A stretch of 64,000 nucleotides of DNA from Anthopleura xanthogrammica (lineage: Eukaryota > Cnidaria > Anthozoa > Actiniaria > Actiniidae). How positions within the stretch are numbered: the stretch's first letter is position 1; every line of letters begins with the position of its first letter. This document shows, in pieces, positions 1 through 19,700 of this stretch. The position numbers were made by a program, and so were the translations under genes. The notes below the pieces were generated by a model. It did not search any database. It was not told the origin of the DNA and was given only the letters and a program-made list of their open reading frames with translations. The DNA is taken from the NCBI GenBank assembly GCA_964019055.1, contig OZ025212.1, positions 3,265,266 through 3,329,265 of the forward strand. Direction: 5' to 3'.

Positions 1-951
1 GAGTTCTCAGTTCCATATGCACTGTTTTGTTGGTTCTGAGCATGCTTACCATGTGTAATGCTCTCTTTGTCACTTCCTGGTGGCAATCTCCTAAAATTAA
101 TCAAATTTTCCTACATTATTGACAAACATGACAATTAAATATATTCACCGAACTATAATCATACATGTAGTAGGAGCTAGGGCCTAATGGCCTCAACAAA
201 ATTTCTAATGTCCATGCAGGCAAGTAAAATGAAACTTGGTATATTATGGTTCACATGTCATGTTGAGCAAAACAAATGCAAGCTCAAGGGCTGTTCATTC
301 ACATCCAGGTAAAGAAAACTGTAAATGCTAACAAAATAAGAAATGCATGAGTATCTGTTATTGAAATGAAAACAATTTGAGGCTTACATGTATTAGCATA
401 TAATGCTGTGTTCACATCCCATTTTCAGCATGCAATTGCAAGTGTGAGAAAATGGAAAGTTTTCCATTTTTTAGTTTGAATTTTCATGTGTGTTTACATT
501 TGCTCTTAAAAAGTGGTGAACCATATTATATAACATTTTGTCATCTTCACATTCCCCATAATACATTGTACATTGTAGTTTTCTGGGTAACCCGCAGGGA
601 GAAAACCACACATATTATGCTGATGAAGAGTGATCAGTCTGTTGCAAATACATCTTATGATATTCAAAGATGTATATTAAGAAACAACCACTAACAAAAA
701 GATAGAAATTTTAAGAAGTAAACTTTGAGCACTCCTCCATTAGTCAATATACTAAATGTCTTGATGCCCTTAAAACATGGGAAATTCAACTCAAAATGAG
801 CTGATAAGCCTTATTTTACAAATAAAAGCAGGTATATTGTACATTTAATTGAGGAATCTTTGATTTTCTGGAAGTTTTTTTGACCAGTTACCCCCACAAA
901 GCAAAGTATTATCGGGAATGTGAAAATGGCGAATAAAAGTGATAAGCGTTA
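1..951. other. Gene-free left flank
   Basis: No exon could be supported on either strand. The open stretches are short, AT-rich and lack domain content. If the zinc-ribbon gene at 952-3728 continues past its apparent stop codon, further minus-strand exons could lie here or off the window, but I could not recognise any. Confidence 0.4.
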
Positions 952-3728
952 TTAGTACTCATGAATGTGCATGCCGTCGTGAATGCTCTCATACATTTGT
1001 GTCCTGGCATCAACATTTGCATTTGCTTGTGGTTTTTCCTCCTTTTTGGCTTCCTGTTTAAGAGTTTTTTTGCCACCTTTATTCTTCCTTTTTTTCCTTT
1101 TTTTCTTATTCTGTTTAATCACATCTTTATCATAGGGAACTGGCCCAGTTTTTTGTTCTGATGGTTTTGTTTCTTCTTCAGACTCTGATTCCTGATCAGT
1201 ATTAGAATCAGAATCCTATAAAACAAAAAATAAAAAATGAATGAAATGCAAATTAATAACCATTATTTTTTCAAAAGGTGGTGTCCAGTGCCTTTGCAAA
1301 CAAGCTCAGCCTGTATCATTAAATATATGGCTCTCATATAAATATACTTTGGAGTTATGGGAGAATAAACAGTACCATGATATAAAGAATGATATGTATC
1401 TAACAAAAAGTTTAGGCTAAGCTACATTGTACAATCTTGAACAAAATTAGTTGTTACAAAACTGCAATTTCAAAACATTTCTTTATTTCTCTCTTATAAC
1501 TTGTCCCCCCCCCCCCCCCCCATATCCAATTCTGATAAAACAGTTTTTCAGCCAATCAGAGCACATGCTCATAAAAATGTATTATAATGATGACTGAAAA
1601 TACATACTGATAAAGAGTGAAATTTGGACTTACAGATTTATCAGCTTCTGTAACTTGAACAGATAATTTCGAATCATTTTGCCTCTGACCACTCCCTTTG
1701 TCTGCATTCTTCTCTAGATTGAGATCCATGGATTTTATCCTGCCCTTTGATATGGCTTCACTATCAGCATCATCTTTGTTAACAGATGTTTGGTCTTTAG
1801 CTTGTGAATGGTTTTGTTTCAGTTTTGTTTCAGAAGCTAGCTTAGAATATCCAGTAGCACCAGAACTGCTTGGCATACTGTTTCCAAAGACACAAGCTGT
1901 TCCGATAATTGACACCTTTTGCTTTGAAGATCTTTCACTGATTCCATCTGGCCTTCGGTCACTACTTTGATGTTGGTTTTTCGCTGTCCTATGGCTATCT
2001 TGGTTGTTAGGCTTACTTTCTTGCTTCTGTTTATCATTCAATGATGCTTGTAGTCTAGTGTTATAACGTGGATTATGCATCTCCTCCTTTATTTGGTTAC
2101 TTTGTCCAGAGGTGTGGGTCTTAGCTACTTCAGACTTCTCACCTATCTCCCTACCACCAAGATCTGATTTATGCAAATTGGTTTTATCTACAGTAGAACT
2201 GGCCACAGAATCAGTATGAACTTGATTAGGCAATGGGTCATGATGGCTTGATGTCTTTGATGTTGCTTGCAAACCTTGATCAGAGCTGCTACTTTGACAA
2301 GATGACTCTTCACTACCAGTATGCTGTTTCACAACATCAGGCACTTGTTTTTCATTTGTTATATCCCTTTCTGTTGTTGTTGCATGGTGAACACTATGAA
2401 CATTGTTCTTAATAACAGAGGCGTAGGTCTTATCTTCTTTGGGCTTCTCACTAGTTTTCGTACCACCATGCTCCGAATTAGGCAAAATGGTTTTGTCTAC
2501 ACTAGACACTTGGCTAGAATCAGTATGAACTTGCAATGCCTCTTGGCTAGATGTATCTAATGTTGCTTGCAAACCTTGATCAGAACTGGTACTTGGACAT
2601 GACACATCTTTATTACTAGTATGCTGTTTCACAACAATAGGCACTTGCTTTTCTTTTGTTGCATCGCTTTCCGTTGTTGTTGTTTCATGATGAACACTGT
2701 GCAGGTTGTTATTTACACCAACTCCAACTTCAGGTTTTTCATCTTTTACTGCTGTCTTTCTCTCATTTTTATCTTCCACTGTGGTTTGGTTTTCTAGGGA
2801 GTTTAAAATAGTTTTTAAAATACTTTGCATATATATATCTAAAATAATTAATTCATTTGAAATCATTTTTAAAATTTTTAGATGCCTAAAGAAATGTGCA
2901 TAACAAATTTTCTTTGTTGCAGAGTAGAAAGAGCTTCTACTTCTGCATCAAAGTAGCACAATAAAATTTTGTTGGGGTGGTAATACAAGCACCATTCACT
3001 CGGCAACTTGAGACTTTGGAGATACTAGCATCTTATATGCTACTCTTCCAAATCCGAAGTAAAATAAAGATTATGTATGTATGTATGTGTACGCAATATT
3101 AATGTTGCTTGACAAATTGCATATTACCATATTCAGATAATTATACTTCAGATCTTGTTCCCTCTGCATCACATCCCCTCCCTCCTTACCCCCACCCCCA
3201 CCCTTAACTACTAGCTCCAAAGGAAACGAAAGTTAACGTATTCGTTTGTGTCAACATTTCCTCGTTTGAAATCCAATCAATTTTATTCGGTAATCCAAAA
3301 TTTTGCCTACTTGAATAGTGAAAATAGAAGGAGAACGAAGAATAGATAATAAAAAAGATATAAGCTATTTATTCATTATGTTAGGCATGAGCTAATTCTT
3401 AGATTTCTCAAATACTTTGATTTAGCTAAGACGCGTCAAGTATTCCATTATAACTTATTATTATCTATGATTTCACAAGTTTTATCAGTACAAGTCTTCA
3501 ATATTTATTACCTTTTGAACTTCTCTCTTCCTTTTGCCCCGTAGTTTGATCGCTTTCTCTTAAAATTGTGGCTTCCTCTTTCGTTTTCTCGATGGCTGCA
3601 GCTGATACTCGTCGCAGGGGTGATCCGCAGAAAGGACAGAATTTAGGAAGTTTTTCCTCTTTATCCTCGTCAGCAAACAGCTTTTTTAGAAGATCTGCTT
3701 TAGTACAATCAGGATTTATACATTCCAT
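952..3728 (-). CDS. Zinc-ribbon, disordered protein resembling the RNF213 N-terminus
   Basis: Model complement(join(952..1215,1634..2793,3512..3728)), 546 aa. Exon 1 starts MEC and encodes a zinc ribbon: a CxxxxC-type pair near residues 3-8 and a CPFCG knuckle near residues 31-35. Exon 2 is a long Ser/Thr/Lys-rich disordered region holding a tandem repeat of about 99 aa. Exon 3 is acidic, then strongly basic (NKKKRKKRKNKGGKK), and ends in a TAA. Junctions fit: donor gtaataa after 3512, acceptor ccctag before 2793, donor gtaagt after 1634, acceptor ttatag before 1215; phases agree and the total is a multiple of three. The order zinc ribbon, disorder, Lys-rich block resembles the start of RNF213, the giant AAA+/RING ubiquitin ligase. 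I see no AAA+ or RING part, so this may be a short standalone protein or only the N-terminal end of a gene leaving the window: a weak donor (gtatgag) inside exon 3 would skip the stop. The exon structure is fairly secure; the family name is tentative. Confidence 0.5.
2113..2710 (-). repeat. Coding tandem duplication of about 99 codons
   Basis: Two adjacent copies within exon 2 of the zinc-ribbon gene. Copy 1 begins NNLHSVHHETTT (about 2710-2413) and copy 2 NNVHSVHHATTT (about 2412-2113). Each then contains EKQVP..VVKQHT, SSDQGLQAT, QVHTDS and VDKT in the same order. The copies have diverged by point changes and small indels. Confidence 0.8.
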
Positions 3729-4632
3729 CTTCTAGATATTGTTCATTTGGTCGAAAAATCGAGGAGAAATAGGTGCTGTAGAAACAGTTCGCTCCCCGAC
3801 ATTATCGCTACACTTTGCTCTCAGAAAGAGCCGCACTAGTGCACTGTGGGCGCGGGAAATTCCAGGAATTCAAAACCGGAAGTAAACTTGCAAAAGGTTA
3901 AAAATTAACCAAAACACGAAAACGCAAATTCTTAGTAATTATCGTACAAAAAAAACTAAATATAATTAAATTCTAAGGAATATTTTGCTCTTCAACTCCA
4001 AAAATGAGGCATCCATACTTCAAACATTGTTTATCAATGAGAGTCCCGTGGTGATGTATGGGATTCCTGTGGTATGTTCTTCAATTTATGCAGAATTGTG
4101 TGGAATATTTAGACGTTCAATCGAAAGACGCTATTTTTGAACCAACTTATCTGTAACTATTTTTCCAAAAACATTTAGGCAGTTTACCAGTTACCAAATA
4201 TTTATCCATCTTTCCATGACGCTCATCCGTCATCCTATCAACCCATAAAGTATCTTATACACGCTCGTTCTAGTCATCACTCCACTCATATGCCACCCTG
4301 CAAACCATCCATCACCCTATCACCCCATATATTACCCTACCCACCCATTAATAAGCCTATCGGCAACCTATCCATAATCTTATCTTTACCCACCCGTTCA
4401 CTCACCCACCCATCTACCCCCCAACCCATGCTATACCCACCCATTCATGACTTTCATTTTATCCATCCATTATCATCTCTCCCCTAATATATATTTCTTT
4501 ACATTTCATACATCCGTATCCGCTACCTTACCCCATATATCACCATACCCATTCACATTACTCTTACTACCTATTGTTATCACCCTACCCTCCTGTTCAT
4601 CATATACCCATCCATTACTATGCCCTCCTCCT

Positions 4633-4796
4633 TAGGGGCGTAGCGAGGACCTTGAAAGTGGGGGGGCACCCAGGCACCCAGTATAAAAAAGCAAACCAAA
4701 AAACAGAAACCAAACGTTTTTATATATTCAAACATTAATTTCAAAAAAAAAATTGGGGGGGCACGTGCCCCCGTGCCCCCCCTCGCTACGCTACTG
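4633..4796. mobile_element. hAT-like MITE, GGGGCGTAGCGAGG terminal inverted repeats
   Basis: Terminal inverted repeats TAGGGGCGTAGCGAGG and CCTCGCTACGCTACTG enclose about 130 bp. The element is flanked on both sides by CTCCTCCT, an 8-bp target-site duplication as made by hAT transposases. It has no coding capacity. Same family as the element at 24448-24725. Confidence 0.75.
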
Positions 4797-5472
4797 CTCC
4801 TCCTCCATAATTCTCCTTGCCCACTACCACACATATCCACCACGATACCCACCCGTCAATTACCCTAGCCATGTACCCATCGATCCCTTTCAATACCAAA
4901 CCAAGAGAGTATGAAGTACTTTATACTCTCATGACCAAACGCAATAGTCATGGAACCAAGTTAAGATGGGTTGTACACGGTTTATAAAACATGTGGACAC
5001 ACAATTTGGTATCAAATCATTAGATGTTTCCTTTTGTAAATGACATTTAAAATCACAATTGCGTTTTTGGCGGGAAAAATCATGTGTCGTACGACACTAC
5101 GAATATCCTTGGTTAAATGTTACATTTAGCCTTTATTGGTTGAACAAGTTTTACAGTTGATAATCACAGCTGAGATAATGACTTTGATATATAGAATTTC
5201 CACAACTCTCAGCAACAACTCACTTTACTTTTCATTCAATTTTTTTAAGCCGACCAGATTTTCTAAAAATCTTTTTATCCGCAAAGAACGAACTGTACAT
5301 TAAACACTAAAAAAATAAAAATTAATCTCATGCCTTTTTTTGTCTGAATAATCATGGACCGCGGAGCACCCTAAAACTTGGTGGGGCTATATAAAATACT
5401 AGTATGAGAAAAAATGGCGGGGCTAAGATTCGAAAATATAAGAGACTAGTATGGGAAAAGGGAAAAAGTGGT

Positions 5473-5620
5473 AGGGCTATAGACCCCTTGCAGCACGTCG
5501 GAATGCCGCTCAATTTGGAGGCCAAATCAATAGGTTCCAATTCTCGGAAGATTAAAATTCTTTTGTTTTGACCTCCAAATTGAGCTGCTCTGACGTCACG
5601 TGCAAGGGGTCTATAGCCCT
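5473..5620. mobile_element. TIR MITE, TATAGACCCCTTGCA family, copy 1
   Basis: Near-perfect inverted repeats AGGGCTATAGACCCCTTGCA and its complement, plus a second inner inverted repeat (CTCAATTTGGAGG...). The TA at each border suggests mariner-like TA insertion. Other copies are at 46001-46134 and 52361-52500, with a fragment near 54227. Confidence 0.75.
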
Positions 5621-5776
5621 ACCAGCCCGTCCCCTCGCGTGGTCCCTGATAATAGGCAAAATTCATTATCATAAACCTACAATTACTGACTAGGACGATG
5701 ATTTTCACACCGCAATATATATTAACTGGATAATGTACATGTGTTAAAGCAAGTTTACTGCATTCCCTGTGCATTT

Positions 5777-13655
<7,879 letters not shown>

Positions 13656-14015
13656 TGCTAGCTAGAGCTCAGTGTTCAAAACCATGAGTTTGGTATCGAC
13701 TCATGACCAACTAGCTTCAGTTGTCTGTGAAATAGTTCATAAAATGAGACGTCAAAGACTTATAAAATCCCTTCAGTTATTTGGACAGGCTCACTTGTTT
13801 TATGCAAACATAACTTTAGAAGACAGCTGCTTTTTAATCAAATTTTGACATTTATGAATAGTATTGGTAAACGTTCAGTCAACTCGTATAAAAATTCTGC
13901 CAACTTCTGCCTTAATGATAGAAAATATTATCCAAACCTTTCAGTCTGAATTTGAAATAAGTCAGAAAATTTTACAAAATCTAAAATATAGTTTCTGGGT
14001 ATTGCTGGTTTAAAC

Positions 14016-14105
14016 ATGACGTCATAGCCGCCATCTTGGTTGAAATTTTACAAAAGATTTGTAATCAGTCTCTTTTGTTATATAATCCAACATGGCCGCC
14101 GTGTC
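14016..14105. mobile_element. TIR MITE, GACGTCATAGCCGCCAT family, intergenic copy
   Basis: TGACGTCATAGCCGCCATCT and CCAACATGGCCGCC arms flank an A/T loop containing ACAAAAGATTTG. Same family as 8358-8455 and 19218-19315. Confidence 0.65.
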
Positions 14106-14534
14106 TTTTGTTTTTTCTTTCTTTTGGGAATGATAGAAAACCAGAAAATTCGACTCTTCCACGAGACAATGAACAATGTTCAAGACAAGCCTTTCAAAAA
14201 TGTTAGATTCTTATTGGTGAGACAGTAGGATAAATATGCAGCTGTGTATCAAATGTGTAGCTGGTGGTAATTCTAAGAAATCGGCACGTGGGCTTCTTAT
14301 TTCTTATATTACCAAATATTTGTTGCTTTCATTAAATCCAGTTTGTGTTCTTTCGATTCATTCTGTAGATACAACTTTATTACACTAGTCAGTTTTCAAA
14401 ACACGTACCCCCCATCCTCGGGACAGGGCAGGGAAATGTACATTTACGTAGTGTTAAATATAGCACTTTCCCCCGGTTCCCGGGGAAACGCCTAAAGGAG
14501 GATTAGAATACCTCTGGAAGAAGACTGGCCCATT

Positions 14535-14820
14535 GCACACCTCAAGAAGAAGGATGACACACCTCAGGGAGAAGGATGACACACCTCAGGGAGAAATATG
14601 ACACACCTCAGAGAGAAATATGACACACCTCAGGGAGAAGGATGCCACACCTCAGGGAGAAGGATGGCACACCTCAGGGAGAAGGATGGCACACCTCAGA
14701 GAGAAATATGACACACCTCAGGGAGAAGGATGACACACCTCAGGGACAAATATGACACACCTCAGGGAGAAGGATGCCACACCTCAGGGAGAAGGATGCC
14801 ACACCTCAGGGAGAAGGCAT
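14535..14820. repeat. Minisatellite, 22-bp unit
   Basis: About 13 tandem units of the form ACACCTCAGGGAGAAGGATG plus two variable bases (AC or CC). Variant units have AAATATGAC in place of AAGGATGAC. It lies in the shared RTK promoter region. Confidence 0.9.
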
Positions 14821-15221
14821 CAGGAGAGAGACCAGCCAGCCCCAAAAACATATCTATAGCTAATCCTTTGCACCACCTGCCACGCACGGAATCGTTGAAA
14901 AATTGATTTTATGAAGTCTAGTCTATATGGGGCATTGTTTTCATGTAAGTTGTTATGGTAATTTCATGGAACCGTACGTGGTCCAGTGGATAAAAACTTG
15001 GACATCCAAGATACGTATACTGAGTCAGGCTGTTTGAGGAGGGTTGGCCCATGCATTGGTGGCCTAAACACGATTATACCTACTCAAGCTTTTGTTACTA
15101 TTTTTCTAGTTATCATAGTTCATAGTTTCATAGTTCTTAATTCAATATCATTTTTTCTCTCTTCAGTGGTAATTAACAGCCTCTTTGGGACCAATGAGTC
15201 CGTTAGCTGTTTCCTCTCCTA

Positions 15222-15861
15222 TACAGTATGTTGCCCAGTTTCGTGACACTTCAGGTTGTGAATACTATATCTCCTCTACGGAAAAAGATAATTCTATAAA
15301 ATTTTGTCACATAAAGGCAAATTTATCAGGTAACATTATGATGTAGATATTTTCTTCGAATCTTTTAATTTGATAAAATAAAAGGAATATTTCGACGGCC
15401 ACTTAAGTGCCCAGTTTCGTGACAGCTGGGCCAGTTTCGTGACACGTTGTAAAAATGCATTGTTTTCAAAGTAATTCACAACAAAATTCGATAAAACAAA
15501 TCAAAAACATATTTTCTTACCTTTAACTTTATTTTGTTGTGAAATTTGAAGTACTAAACTTAAGTTGTTTCTTTGAGAATAAGCAACTTTAATGCCTAGT
15601 TTTCGAGCGCAGGGCAATTCACTCCGCATTGAAAATCAAAGATTTTCGTCGAGACAACTCCACTCACCTGATAAAAATGGCTTCTCCTTGACAAACACGT
15701 TCTTTAAAAAGATCGCCAAAACATGCATTCCGAAGTTGAATGTTCGGCTTTCTTTCGGTTCTCTTCGTTTTCCGAAATATTAAATAGCCGTCGCTAGAAA
15801 CGAGTTTAATTTGTAAGTGTAACGAAACTGGTACTGTCACGAAACTGGGCAACATACTGTA
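15222..15861. mobile_element. Mariner-like non-autonomous element, 640 bp
   Basis: Terminal inverted repeats of about 27 bp, outer end CAGTATGTTGCCCAGTTTCG, are bordered by TA on both sides. Sub-terminal direct repeats of CCCAGTTTCGTGACA occur near 15412-15445. No transposase ORF was seen. Confidence 0.7.
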
Positions 15862-15914
15862 TTCAGTATATTGGTGAAAGTTTCTAAATAAAATTAAATA
15901 AAAAACTTCAGTTA

Positions 15915-16046
15915 TCGCGCTATTCACTATTCAAACACAAAGCATTCAAGCGAGGCTGCAAGGAAGTTTCAAAGGATTATTCAAATTAATTTGAACCTTG
16001 CAGCCTCGACTGAATGCTTTGTGTTTATTTGAACAGTGAACCGATG
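15915..16046. mobile_element. TIR MITE, AACACAAAGCATTCAAGCGAG family, copy 1
   Basis: The arms TTCAAACACAAAGCATTCAA and GCGAGGCTGCAAGG are mirrored by CCTTGCAGCCTCG and GAATGCTTTGTGTTT. Other copies: 27928-28041 and 57472-57590. Confidence 0.75.
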
Positions 16047-16742
16047 TATGAAAAGTGGTGAGTATGACCAAAATCGTGAACAAGAAAATAATAAAGAAAA
16101 TAAAGAAAATCATATTCATATTTATTACATATATTCCCCTACCATGTCGGATCTTTTTTGAAAAGCAAAAAAGACCAAAACCTTAGGTAACCGTTTTGGG
16201 TTTTTTTTGTATTTTTTTTGACGTGAATATATACGACTTTTTAATTAAATAGAACGTGAAAAACATTCAACGTAAAACCTGAATTCAAATTATAGAAAAT
16301 AATTTACTTCGGTAAATAATAAGGCTTACTCACATTTGAAAGCCAATTAGCAGTGTGGATCGTCCTCAATTTTTTTCAGGATTGTCAAAATATTTACAAC
16401 TGTAAGAAATTAAAGTGTCCAATTGCTGTACATCAGCTGTGCGTCGATTCTTGAAGTTGTTATTTAGTTGAAAAAGCAATTGCTTGACTGACAATATGAA
16501 ACCAAATTGCGCAAAGTATTTGTCATGGTTTTAGCGCCGTGTTGTTAATAAATGAATCAAGCTTTAGAAAAAGTAGGGAGTGCTAAAACCGTGTTATTTC
16601 GATTAATTCATCTTCAACCAAAATATTTCATCTCATTTGCTAAAGGGTTTTGTGTCTTTTGTAGTTTTCTTTCGATATTTTTTCTAAGTCAAAACGAGGG
16701 ACTACGATTAGAATAAGCGGCGCCATTGACCAAATTGAAGCC

Positions 16743-19700
16743 ATGGTATGTTCGTTTATATTCAAGATTCTAAGATATATTATTACTTTGGTAATCTTCA
16801 ACTCACTGCTCGTTCTTCAAATGGGAAATTCCTGTGAAATCTGCTCCTGGTCTCAGTGGTCAGGCTGCTCTGCTCAGTGTGGCGATGCAGGAGTTCGATA
16901 CCGTTACAAAAACAAACTTAAATGGTCGGGCGTTGTGCTTGACTGTTCTTGTAGTATATCTGAACAAAGTCCTTGTAGCAAAGATGCTTGTAGCAATGGA
17001 GGTACATCTGCGTCGTTTACAACTAAACAAATGATAGGGAGAACAACCTTAGCAAGAACAACAACAGCTGAAGGAACGACGACAACAACTACGCTAGTAG
17101 CATTATCAACGGCCATGACAGCAGCATCTTCAATGCCAGTATTGCCATCACAAGCGACAACAGTAGCGACAGCAACTACACAGTCAGCAAAGTTATCATC
17201 GTTGTTGTTAACTATAACAGCATCAACGGCACCACCACCAACAGCAGCAACAACAACACCTACAATGATATCACGATCGTCATCATCATCTTTTTCAACC
17301 AAAGCAACAACAGCAATAACATCATCAACAGGATCATCTTTATATTCGTTGTCAATTAAAGCAACAGCAACAGCAACAACAACAACAACAACAACAGCAA
17401 CAGCAACAACAGCAACAGCAACAACAGCAACAGCAACAACTACAACAACAACAACAGCAACAACAACAGCAGCAACAACTACAACAACAACAACAGCAAC
17501 AACAGCAGTAGCAGCAACAACAACAACAACAGGTGAGAGCATACCAAGAATGCAATAAGAAAGTTCTTTACATTCTGTACATGTAATTTTAACCTAAAAT
17601 AAATATATGTCATTTTTAGTGCAATTAAAAAAATACACGCATCACGAGTCAAACGGTTCAGAGTTCAATCTGGCAGTCTTGAATTCGTAAAATGTTGATA
17701 TTTTCGTTGTCTTTAGTAGTTTGTAATCATAAACTTATTTCCATACAAATAAATCGTTCATTTGGATCCAAATAAGTTGCTCAGTTAGATTGGGTAAAAA
17801 AATTCTAATTGAAATAATTGTGTAAATGACTAGACAGGATGCGAGCTGAAGATATAATTAGCGACAAAGTTTAAATTCATTAATACTCCAGTTACGATAA
17901 GGCAACCCTCGAGATATTAAAATTCGAACACAACACCGAGGATCAGTACGTAGATATTGACCCGGAATGCCAATATGACCGCCACCTTATTGTCATAATT
18001 TTTTGAATTCATATTTTAGCTGACTACTACATTAAAATTACATTTTCAGATTTTTCAATGTGACTCGGGATAGTTTTTAGAACGACTATGTGTTTTATAA
18101 AGTAGCCTCGCTTCAAAAACTTATTCAGTCATTTTAAATTTACTCTCTTTCAGGTATAGGAATCGCTTCAAGAGTCGGAATAGCAGTTGGGACTTCAGCT
18201 CTGTTAGCTGTATTTGCAGCCTTCGTAGTCTTGTACTTCAGATACGCAAAAAAATTATCAACAGTATCAAACCCGAATGAGAGAAAATCCAAAAAGTGGT
18301 AAGTTATTCCAGGCTGCCTCTACTATCAAAATTGACTCCGACACTACCAAAAGTAGGAATAGTGGTCTTCGGAAGGGAAAACGAGGGAGCGTTGGGAGGT
18401 TGTCTGGTTGTCTGGAGATACTTTGGATTTGACAAGGACCTAGCTTCATTTGCGATTGTAGAATCTCCCAGAAGATGCACGTCTTTTTACTAAACGGAAT
18501 TACTGCGAGTGATTAGGTTGACGTGTTTGCACATCGTTATTGTTTTGCGTGGTTTTTCAATTTGAATGACTGTGTAACAATGAAAGTCTTAATTTTAAAT
18601 TTTATATCCATAAAGTGATAATCTAGAACTGGCATTGGATATGGAGAACAAGACTGACGAATGGGAAGTTTGTCCTGATCACGTAACTAGACTAGAAATA
18701 CTGGGACAAGGAGCTTTTGGTAAAGTGTACAGGGCAATCTTAAAGACAACACCCCCTCGAGAAGAAGTGACAATCCTGGCAAAGCTAAAAGGAACGAGTT
18801 TGAATGTCAAGAAAACAACTGAAATAATTACAGCAGTAAAGACATTAAACGGTATGAAGTATAGGTATTATTTAGAGAATGACTAGTGGAAACAGGGGTG
18901 AGAACGTGCAGGTAAAAGGGGCAAAAATAAATTACTAAAGAATAAATGCAAGCGAACAAAATGTAAAGCAATGACCGTTTTCGAATTTATCAAACACCGC
19001 TGTGTTCATTGATTGCAGACTCGTTTACTTAGGGTTAGCCTCATTTCAGTGCCTAAAAATTCACAAATAACAACGGTAAAGTAAAGAATGCATGCATGAC
19101 TTCAAGAATACAACCACTTTAGAATTCCACGGACCTTCACTATAATTTCAGAAGAAGTCGAGGCAATACCTCGAGAATTTTTGGTTTGCAATCAGGCCCA
19201 AGGGAGTCAAAATAACACAAGCCATGGCCACCATGTTGGAAGCTGATAACAAAAGAATTCATTGAAAAATCCTTTGTCAAATTCTTCCAAAATGGCGGCT
19301 ATGACGTCATATGCAAACGGAAAATTCGAAAACTGGAGTATTATATAATTAGGGATTGAGAATGAGGGTGCAGAGGAAAGAGACAAAAACTTATTCATAA
19401 GTTTGGCACTTAGAAAAATGGATTCAATTTTTTTTTCACATTCTAAAGATTTTTTTTATTCATATTTCTCTTTACGGCCACATCATTTCTATACTTAGAG
19501 GTGGCAGACTCAAGTGAAAAGCAAGAATTCCTAAAGGAAATCAACCTGATGAAGAAACTTGGTTGTCATCAGAATATCGTGAACTTCCTGGGCTGTTGTA
19601 CCACGAGTGAGCCAAACTTTCTTATAGTGGAGTTGTTACCAAAGGGAGATTTACTGAACTACTTGAGAACAAACAGACACAAGGTACACTATATAAACTG

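Larger units (their letters stand above)
3729..5776. other. Gene-free interval between two minus-strand genes
   Basis: Holds the promoter side of the zinc-ribbon gene, a degenerate CACCCATC-type low-complexity tract (about 4200-4630), a hAT-like MITE (4633-4796), a TA-type inverted-repeat MITE (5473-5620) and the 3' flank of RTK-B. No coding exon was found. Confidence 0.5.
13656..16742. other. Divergent intergenic region between RTK-B and RTK-C
   Basis: The start codons of the two RTK genes face away from each other across 3.1 kb, so this stretch must carry both promoters. It also holds a MITE (14016-14105), a 22-bp minisatellite (14535-14820), a 640-bp mariner-like element (15222-15861) and a TIR element (15915-16046). 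I could not identify a core promoter motif with confidence. Confidence 0.6.

Noticed and set aside
452..694. 80-aa plus-strand ORF at the left end
   Set aside because: Low-complexity hydrophobic composition, no domain, no supporting splice or promoter signal.
16904..17542. 212-aa Val/Ala-rich ORF on the minus strand and a poly-Cys ORF
   Set aside because: Antisense shadows of the CAA/CAG-type repeat that encodes the RTK-C stalk.
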